Assembly (NCBI GenBank): GCA_028015205.1
Contig: CM051521.1
Span: 96,572,513-96,636,512, forward strand
Source of the DNA: Mytilisepta virgata
Taxonomy: Eukaryota > Mollusca > Bivalvia > Mytilida > Mytilidae
DNA length: 64,000 nucleotides
Reading direction: 5' to 3'
Of this stretch, positions 55,856 through 64,000 are shown in pieces. Position 1 is the stretch's first letter; each line of letters begins with the position of its first letter. Below the pieces are notes generated by a model. That model saw only the letters and a program-made list of their open reading frames with translations, searched no databases and was not told where the DNA came from. Position numbers and translations under genes: made by a program.

Positions 55856-56011
55856 AATGAGGAACCAGAGTGCGTTATCTTTTCATAACCAATGTAGGTA
55901 AGGGAGGTAATAAATTTGTCTCCTTTTAGCATGAGGACAAAAGGGAGAAAATTTAATTCTCTCCCTTACCTACATTGGTAAGGAAAAGATAACTCACTCT
56001 GGTTCCTCATT
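55856..56011. mobile_element. Fold-back element, 51-bp arms
   Basis: The left arm 55856-55906 (AATGAGGAACCAGAGTGCGT ... GTAGGTAAGGGAG) and the right arm 55961-56011 are reverse complements with about four differences; the spacer is 54 bases. It abuts the SINE-like repeat. No target duplication was found. Confidence 0.85.
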
Positions 56012-58039
56012 ACCCAAGCTGAATCACGGCCTTCAAGGATAGAAAAAAATGTTATGGTATTTTAATTATAAATGACCACTTGTTTGTTTGTCGGCACTAG
56101 AATACAAATAAATACCATCGTTTACAATAGAAAGTTTTAAATATTTAAAATTACAAAATTTACAGTTACGAGTTTAAGAAAATGAAGTTAAAACAGTAAT
56201 CATCTTCGTTTACAAGTTAAGTGAAGTGCGTGAGAACGAATAAAATTAAGAGAAATTGATGTTTTTAATGGGTTTATATGAAATTCTTATGGACTTATTA
56301 CTTTAAGGGTTGCTTAGTAATTGCAAATAAAATATGTGTTCAAATAAAATGTCATAGAAAACTGGTAATTCCAAATTCAACAAACTTACTATTTTCCAAT
56401 TAATTTAAAATTTATATTCAATGTATTCATACTCATAAAGTTTAAATAATAAGGAACATAATTGGAAAATATCAGAGCACTTAGAAATTGACAGTTTGTA
56501 CATTAGATTTTTATTCAGTTTCAAAATTTAACGATGGTAATTTCGTGCTAAAGAATTATAAATTCATTGCAAAACCATTTGATTTCGTTTGAAGAATCCA
56601 TATCTCATACTGTAATATAAAAAATGTTGATGAAATGACAGACACTGTGGACAAATAGTACTTTGATTGAAACTGCATCAAAATTTTCCAAAGCAAGCAA
56701 TCATAAAATAACTGTTAACTTGGAGGAAAGGGGTCATTCGAAAGTATATAGTTCAGATTTTGAAAACTGCTTTATAATCAATATTTTCAAAAAAGCTTGT
56801 TCTTATTAGTTGAATGCATAACCCAAAAATAAAAAAAAATCCATCGTGTTGCAATCAACAATTAGTAATTTCTTTGTATGAGTAAAACGAAAATAAAAAT
56901 CAATTGTACATGTACCTTTGAGACTACTTTGGGTTTAGTCATTATGTATTGTTTCCAACTTATGTTATAAACGAGCCTTAAAATCATTTCAGACATATCT
57001 TAATGTTCATTTAAAATGTCTACAATCGATTCTAAAAGTACTAAAAATAAAATAAAATACAAAGATAATGATATAACTTGTAAAAAGCAATTCTAATGGA
57101 AAAGCATATTTTGAATTTTCTGTGATGTATAGCTTTATCCTGAAAGGAAGAGTACTATGATAAAATTATGTCATCAATGATGTTAAGATTATAGTGGGTA
57201 TGTGAAAATTAAATTTTAGATTGAAGATCGAGAATTCTTGGAGCGCGGCCTTTCTCGTCCACTTCCAAAGATAACTGAAGGGTAATAATGAATATTAAAG
57301 ACAATTTATATAACCATTCACGTCCACTCGACCGCTTATCTAAACTGCAACATGTCACATTGTAAAAAAACATGACAACTTGATAAGCGCATATAGTATA
57401 CTTTATTTTTATTTGACGGCAAAAAGTACATTGTCCAACTTCAAATTTTAATTTGTTTTATAATATAACAATACTTTTCTCGTTAAAATATTTTGTTTCA
57501 CATTTCTTTGTTACATGTATCTAATTTTTCTTTTCCCGTATCCTTCCATTGATCTACTTTTCACTCTAATTGGATTAGATTTCGGAATTCCATTCCAAAC
57601 ACAAACAATTTTGTTTTCAAATTTCCCTACAGTATAAGACTATTAAATCTGTATATTTTAAATCATAATTTCACTGATTGATCACTTTAATGAAATGAGA
57701 ATGAAGTTCTCAGGCGGTTGACACCTTCTCCTTTTCCGGAAATTTTACAAACTTAACATTGCATAATTTATTGGCTGGTATGTTTATTTTGAAACCCTAA
57801 AATCATGCTCAACACATCTTTTAAAAATGTTTCTATATCCGTATAAGTTTTTTGGCTTTTCCGTTTAAGACACTTTGGTATTTAAATCGGCTCTTTAACA
57901 TTTTGAGTTGTTTCAGGTTTCAAAATTTTCTGCTTTAGCACAACTGATAAATAGTAATTCTACTAAATGTACTTATTTTAAGATCAAAATTAGTTTCATA
58001 GGATATTAATTTCACCGTTTTGATTTGCTGCAACTAAAA
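56012..58039. other. Unassigned non-coding stretch
   Basis: Mostly AT-rich. A short GC-richer block at 57215-57283 is discussed under findings. From about 57730 there is debris resembling the 36-kb tandem repeat family (TTTTCCGTTTAAGACACTTT, CTGCTTTAGCACAACTGATA). Confidence 0.4.
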
Positions 58040-58420
58040 TCTATTGATAACATATTCAAGATGCGTGTAACATTGCTCTGAAGTTTAACTACAATTGGCT
58101 CATTGATTTTCCAAATTGGGCTCCGAATTTTTTGTGAATTTTCACATAGGGTCATATAACAAACTATGTCCGGCTGTGGTGGACATCTTGGATGGCGGAT
58201 AGGGTCGTCGGATATACGTGTATTACCGAAATAGGACCATTTAAGGCCCATTGCTGCCAAGGTGAGTTACAAATGGTTCCCTGATAACAGACAAGAAGAG
58301 TTTTAAGTGGATTTTTCCAAAGGATTCTAATAATGGCCCAGTGGTTTCGGAAGATTTTTTAATGAAAAGTTAACGACGACGGACGCCAGGTAATGGCAAT
58401 GCCTCTGCCCGGTGCTCTTA
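58040..58420 (+). repeat. Dispersed repeat with GACGACGGACGCC end module
   Basis: Contains GGGCTCCGAATTTTTTGTGA, GTCCGGCTGTGGTGGACATC, TTGGATGGCGG and then GGCCCAGTGGTTTCGGAAGA, AAAGTTAACGACGACGGACG and CCAGGTAATGGCAATGCC. The end module is shared with 4438-4500, 13900-14005 and 20640-20700. The 82-codon minus frame here is a product of the repeat. Confidence 0.7.
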
Positions 58421-60013
58421 AAAGGTAACTTCTACCTCTATTCTAAACTAGCTCAAACATTACTGTATACGTATTACATTTGTAAAAAGAAAGAATTCAC
58501 TCGTCAAAGAATTCCTTGTAGTATTGCATGATATAATAAGAAATTACTATTGAACTATAGACGTGTCGTTTAACTATACGGAAATAATTCAGAACAGAAA
58601 TGTTATGGTGATTTTCTGATGAAATATCAATATATGTCTTGACACTTGTTTTGTCAGCAGTCTTCATATGTGATATATCTGTTCATGCTTTAAGACAGAC
58701 TGTTCTTTTTTCCTTTCATGATTGTTTTATCTTTAAAACAAAACAGATACCAACTAAATAAATTAAATACTTCGAACTGTAACATTTGACATAAAATTTA
58801 ACAGAAACAATAGATCGCTCATCAAAACAAATCTTTTTTCATATGGACAGTTAAGGTTATTCTTGTTTCATTCCTTACAAACTAAGAAGAAAGTTCCAGC
58901 ATTTTATTCAATAAAACATGTTAATTGTAAGCATGACAAGTAAGACTTCCGCTTATTGACAAGCATGGACATATTACGCTACAGTTGGTTCAGTTTAATT
59001 TTAAATGGTCCAAAATGAGCATTGAAAGTTTGCAACACACATAGTCAAAAAACAATTGAGCTTTCCTTTAAAACCACTGGGTCAATCAGGACTAAATACC
59101 GGACCTTCAATAAAGATCGTTATTACTAAAAGTTAAAAAAATAGCAAACAGATATGTAAAATCACTAATGAAAAGAAACTACCGAGCCGATGGGAACAAA
59201 CTTTGACGGAATAGTCGCATTAAAATGTTGACTGAAAGTCCGTATCTTGGACAAAAGTTGCAACTGTCGTTAAGACTGGGAAAAAATCAGCTATAGTATA
59301 TAAAACTACTGGAATCTATCCACTTGACCAATGGTGACTGATGCATGGGGTTTCATTTTTAAAATTGCATATGGCTGTTCAAACCTTGGAATAATATGCC
59401 CACAATCTCTAAAATAATCAAATTACTATAAAAAAGTATGGGCCGAATATAACTGAAATCATAAGAATTTTGGTTAGTTTTTTTAACTGATTTCTTAGTT
59501 CATAAATGTTACATTGTGATTAAAATATTTCAGATTACTATAAAAGTTCAAGACGAGCGGTTCTAATTATTATTGCTGACAGTCGAAAATAATCCATGGT
59601 TGCATATAAAAATCAGAGTAAAGAAATTAAAATGATTTGATCCACAAAGAAGCTTCTCAAATGTTGACATTGTTAGTTTATGTGTCGACTTTTGTTTCTG
59701 GTCACCCAACAAAGAAGATACAGGTAGATTCATTTAATGTGAGTTGACAATTCTTTTAGACAAAGAGATTGTATTATGCCACAAATCATTTTGTGCACAG
59801 ATAGTTTATATGAACAATTAAAGGAAATGTTTTTAAAAGAAACATATATATGATGTTAACTTTTAATATACTGAAATAAAACAAATAAACAAAGATGTAG
59901 AGCGACTTTTATGCTAAATGCTAAAATACCCAGCCCCCTTCCCTAAAAATACATGTTTGTGCGGAGGATATGTCGTATTTTAAATTATATTATGTTAGAG
60001 TCAAGTTAGATTA
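58421..60013. other. Unassigned non-coding stretch
   Basis: No gene, exon or repeat recognised. Confidence 0.4.
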
Positions 60014-60115
60014 GTCTTTGCAGCAATGATTTCCGTTTGTCAGAAATCTTTGCAGCAATGCTTTCCACGTGTCAGATATCTTTGCAGCAATGCTTTCCAC
60101 GTGATTGAAATCTTT
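60014..60115. repeat. Tandem repeat, 32-33 bp, three copies
   Basis: Units TCTTTGCAGCAATGCTTTCC plus ACGTGTCAGATA start at 60014, 60047 and 60079; a fourth start TCTTTACAG is at 60111. Confidence 0.9.
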
Positions 60116-61191
60116 ACAGAAATATACATGATTAGTTCCATTTAACTTTATTTCTTGCAACTCCATATGCACAGACATCAATATCCTTGATTGATAAAGG
60201 TCATAATGATATTTATAGATTTGTATGAGGATGGTCTGACCGAAAACAGAAACAAAATTACTAATAAAATGCCTTTTTTTTCAGAAATTACATTGATAAA
60301 AAATAACATTTTGTATTAAGCTACATGTAAACTGACTAAAATTAGAAAAAGGTAATATTTCTGTAGATTTAATTAAGTTGACATTTAAAACCATTTTGCT
60401 CACAGTTTAACTTGAGGAAGGTCTATTATTTCAGCTTTGTATTATAAATTATCGGACATTTATCTCTAATCAATTTATATATACTCTGATGTACAATGTT
60501 TTCCATTACTGGGAAAGGGTATTGTATAACAGATAATAAAACACGGAATAATCCTTTAGACTAAAAGGACTTTGCTAGATTAACCTTCACCAGAACCATA
60601 AGATTAGAAGAGCTGAACCAGAGATATAACTGTACAATACATATCATTGTAACCATATATTGGTATTTCTGAATTCTATATATTCTAGAGCTTAATACAT
60701 GTATTACGTTGCAAATCAGATACCATAAAATATCGATATGGGGGCTCTATCCACATGGCATAAATTGTTTTCTCATTTTTTCTTTAAATTTGAGTGAAAA
60801 TTTCGTATAAGTAATTTATTGATGCGATATAACTTTGTGATATTTGGTTTTGTTCTTTTCAAGAATGGGAAATGGAAAATGGTCTAAATTTACCAATTGT
60901 TATAAAATAAATACTTTTTAAAAATTATTCTTTTTGTTAAAGATTTGGGAGTTTTAGTTTTAATTGGGAAAGGGATTTAAGACTGTTCCATACATTGCAG
61001 ATGCCCTTTTGAGTTTATTATTTAGTTTTTGACCGTGGCGTCAGATATTTGGTTTAACATAGTCTAATAAATCGATTGTTGACATATAAGTGTGAAAGCG
61101 GAGTTTTGGCAAGTTATTATTATTTAACATTGATAAAAAGGTATTTACTCTGATCTGTAACAGAATCAGTTATAATTATCCCCATTTATAA
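60116..61191. other. Unassigned non-coding stretch
   Basis: No gene, exon or repeat recognised. Confidence 0.4.
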
Positions 61192-61300
61192 TCTGTCCGT
61201 CTGTCCGTCCGTCTATCCGTCTGTCTGTCCGCCCGTCTATCCGTCTGTCTGTCCGCCCGTCCGTTTGTCCGTATGTCCGTTTGTCCGTCTGTCTGTCCGT
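61192..61300. repeat. (TCCG/TCTG)n microsatellite
   Basis: About 109 bases of GTCCGTCTGTCCGCC-type tetranucleotides. It marks the start of the following tandem array. Thr-Asp-Arg frames on the other strand are artefacts. Confidence 0.95.
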
Positions 61301-61309
61301 TAGATAATC

Positions 61310-62230
61310 TTGTCTCCAGAACTCCTCGTTCATTTTTAATTCACGCATTTAATTTCTACACAGTATTGTCACAAACTGTATGTAGATGCACAATAAGGTT
61401 TTAGAATTTGATGTTCTAAAATAGCGGCCCGTAGGGTGGAATTTCGAAAATTGGAAATTTAAACTTGTGACCTAAGCTCCTCATTCATTTCTCATTTTAT
61501 GCTTTTATCACTTAGTGTATGTAGATGCGCAATAAGGTTTTCGAATTTTAATTTTTAAAAATTGGAGTCCACATGGGTCGAATTTCGAAAATTAGAATTT
61601 AAGCTTGTGACCTAAACTCATTCATTTTTCATGTCATGCATTTAATTTCTATACCATATTGTCACATATATATGTAGATGCGCAATAAGGTTTTAGAATT
61701 TTGATTTTCAAAAATAGGGGCCCACAGGGGTCGAATTACGAAAATTGGAAATTTAAACTAAACTGCTTATTAATTTTTCATTTTATGCTTTTAATTTCTA
61801 TACAATATTGTCACATACTGTATGTAGATGCGCAATAAGGTTTTAAACTTTTGATTTTGACAACTTCAGGCCCACAAGTGTAGTATTTCGGAAATAATGA
61901 ATTTAAGCTTGTGCCTTAAACTCCTCTTTCATTGTTCATTTAGATTTAACAAATTTATTTGTATGTTTTGAAAATCTATGAAGGGATCAAATTTTTGGAC
62001 CGAAAATGATGAAATTGATAATTTTGCTTTGTCTACGGAAATACTCATTCATTTTTTGTTTCAGTGGTTTAATTTGTATATAATATTGTTCTTCACTATG
62101 TGTAGATGTGCAAGAATGTTTTTAATTTTGAAATTTGATTCAGGGTTCCAATTTTCAGACTGAAATTGTTAAATTGCTAATTTTTCACTGTTAATTGTTT
62201 TTGACTTGTGCAGTGCGGGGATTAACATCG
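61310..62230. repeat. Tandem array, units about 140-155 bp
   Basis: The anchor TGTAGATGCGCAATAAGGTT recurs at 61381, 61520, 61673, 61823 and, more diverged, 62101. Units also share CTCCTCATTCATTTTTCATT, TTTAATTTCTATACAATATT and GTCGAATTTCGAAAATTGGA. Units become more degenerate toward 62230. Confidence 0.9.
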
Positions 62231-63653
62231 TTTCTGATGGCACCAATTTCTAGTTTTTATTTAATTTGAGTACAATATCAGTCTTCAAAGACTGTCCACT
62301 ACCCACTGCAAATATGCAGACAAGGTCCAAAAGAATGTAGTTTTTGTTTACAGAAATGTTGAATAACAGAATTAGGCACTCGTAACCCTATTGACAATCC
62401 TTACTGCAAATAAAAAAATCATTGATAATCACCATTAAAGCAAGCAGTTTTATTTCTGATTTATGTAATGTGTTGTGGGCACATACGCCATGTTGAAGGC
62501 CATACAATATCCTCTGTTTTTACTTTGTTCATTCATTCTGGGGGAATCATTTTTACCGGAATCTCGGCAGTGAACAGACAATCAAGATCTAAATGGAACA
62601 CACGTAACTGTAACGGTTTATTTTTTCCGGTGTGAAATTATTTCCGAACTCGTATATTAATACACTTCTGACGGAATAAAGTTGGAAAATATTTCATTAT
62701 ATAAAAATTAAGATTGCTATAAAATATTATCTGATTCATATTTTACACAAGATCATCATTTGACGGTCGGAAAATATTTCACAGATATATGAATATCACA
62801 GCCGGAATAAATTATCTCTTACATAACCACTAATTTGTTTCGAACCTTAGTGTTAATTGACTAGTGATCATGTGACCAGTTACTACAAACTGGACTACAC
62901 GGCCATGTAGGCATTGCAATATGCAATGAATCGCCATAAAAATGCTGGTAAATACTACATCCGTTGCCCGACAAAAACTTAAAACTGTACTTGTAAGTAG
63001 TGTTATACCAAGATAACTAAAGGAGTATCTGATGTATGTATCATACTAGGTCTAGGTTTCAAATCATAAAGTACTATTATAATCAAAAGGAACGAAAAAA
63101 GCTCCAATCGAATGCCAACCAACCAGCTTTTGTATCCATGAAACACCATTAAGTTTTCTCTTTATTAACAAATCTTGCGTGCCCATCGTGACGAGATCGT
63201 CAAGAAAAATAAAGAATAAAAAAATATGTTGTGACCCTAATTCTGCACTCGACCACGTCATGTTTGTAGGTGGATAGAAGGTTGAAAACGAAGCCGTCGG
63301 AAAACATCTAGACTAGGAAGATTCATATTGAGTATGAAAACCAATACTGCCCTTCCTTGTAAAATACAATTAAGTATAACTTAAAATTAGATTTACAATC
63401 TATGTTTGTGACAGACAGAAAAACAGGTATACTAGTATTTATGTACTTACAGTTTTTTGTAAAATTAACGTATTTAGAAATAGTGATAGCATGAACTGAA
63501 AAATTCGTTAAAAAGTCCAACTTTATACAATAACCATTTACAAATAAGAAATATTCAATTTAAACTCGTCTATTTATCTTATCTACTTTATATTCCATTT
63601 TTTGCGGAAAAAAACTAATGCAAATATCAATGTTTATACACTGTTTTGTCGCT
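62231..63653. other. Unassigned non-coding stretch
   Basis: Short inverted motifs around TTTTTCCGGTGTGAAATTAT (62620) and CACAGCCGGAATAAATTAT (62800) may be ends of an element. A candidate splice pair at 63440-63490 on the minus strand would create a stop if joined directly to the 49204 exon, so it is not called. Confidence 0.35.
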
Positions 63654-63851
63654 TCAGTATAAAAACTCTCCCGTATCATATAATGTCACCCCTGTTTTGT
63701 CTAGTCTTTGATTGTTTGACATCTGCACGAGACAGTTGAAGTAATGCCCTCTGACGTTAGACGGGTCCCAGTCTAGTTCTGATTGCTCGTGTTGTCTTCT
63801 AACATTTCTGTTCTTAATCCTTTCGATTTTCGTTTTCACTTTTACCCCTTC
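63654..63851 (-). other. Possible exon or repeat-borne frame, unidentified
   Basis: An open segment reads VKTKIERIKNRNVRRQHEQS, ELDWDPSNVRGHYFNCLVQM and SNNQRLDKTGVTLYDTGEFL. Its GC content and residue mix are more coding-like than the surroundings. I do not recognise a family. It is on the strand of the SYT15-like gene but does not resemble a synaptotagmin N-terminus. A consensus-like donor (CAG|GTAAGC) at 63930 suggests another exon may lie at the window edge. Confidence 0.25.
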
Positions 63852-64000
63852 TTAAGTTTTAGATTATTCCTATATACTACTTTATTATACATTAGTTATT
63901 ACTTATATTTTGAATGTCTAATACATACGCTTACCTGAAACCTATATCGCATATCCTGTATCAAATCTCAAGTTGAAATATACGATAAAGTGAACATTCA

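Noticed and set aside
58012..58260. 82-codon minus-strand protein
   Set aside because: It lies entirely in a dispersed repeat whose end module recurs at three other places in this window.
61166..61348. Thr-Asp-Gly-Arg repeat protein on the minus strand
   Set aside because: Produced by the TCCG/TCTG microsatellite.
63440..63490. Candidate upstream exon of the SYT15-like gene
   Set aside because: Splice sites look good, but joining its final T to the GA that opens the 49204 exon creates a TGA stop.

Overview
This is AT-rich eukaryotic (animal) DNA with spliced genes, long introns and dense transposon debris. Several dispersed repeats look like ones typical of marine mussels, for example the GGAGCACCTGAG repeat, the AACCCCGCCGCA repeat and the module ending in GACGACGGACGCC. 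A bivalve of the genus Mytilus or a close relative is therefore the best guess; this is inference, not a database result.

Only two protein genes are well supported. (1) Positions 17519-19879 (+) hold an intronless 786-codon frame for a secreted-then-membrane-anchored, multi-pass protein with a signal peptide, a glycosylated cysteine-bearing ectodomain, about eight or nine membrane segments and an acidic tail. It has a TATA box 74 bases upstream, and I cannot assign its family. (2) A synaptotagmin-15-like gene lies on the minus strand. Six exons between 49204 and 29244 were reconstructed by matching splice sites and reading phase. They encode both C2 domains, the stop codon and a 3' UTR with a poly(A) signal near 28775. 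The amino-terminal, membrane-anchor exon(s) were not found.

Layout: 1-2.35 kb, a DIRS-type retroelement remnant plus a LINE scrap; 2.4-4.5 kb, a composite repeat (ORF remnant followed by a tandem array); 5-11.6 kb, microsatellites and three minus-strand LINE fragments; 12.5-15 kb, a pair of inverted hexamer arrays enclosing a Harbinger-like MITE and other repeats; 15.2 kb, a fold-back element; 16.6-17.0 kb, a Mutator-like MITE with a 9-bp target duplication; 17.5-19.9 kb, the orphan membrane-protein gene; 20.6-22.6 kb, an inverted second copy of the composite repeat; 23.4-25.3 kb, a Penelope-like GIY-YIG fragment between inverted arms, a dispersed repeat and an L1/Tx1-like LINE; 27.4-28.5 kb, the 3' end of another LINE; 28.7-49.2 kb, the synaptotagmin gene with MITEs, a nested fold-back element and tandem repeats in its introns; 49.2-64 kb, mostly unassigned sequence with repeats, perhaps the 5' intron of the same gene.

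The two genes show no sign of acting together. The most distinctive structures are the nested fold-back element at 29.6-30.3 kb, where the partner arm shows what the empty site looked like, the near-identical-arm MITE upstream of the orphan gene, and the orphan gene itself.
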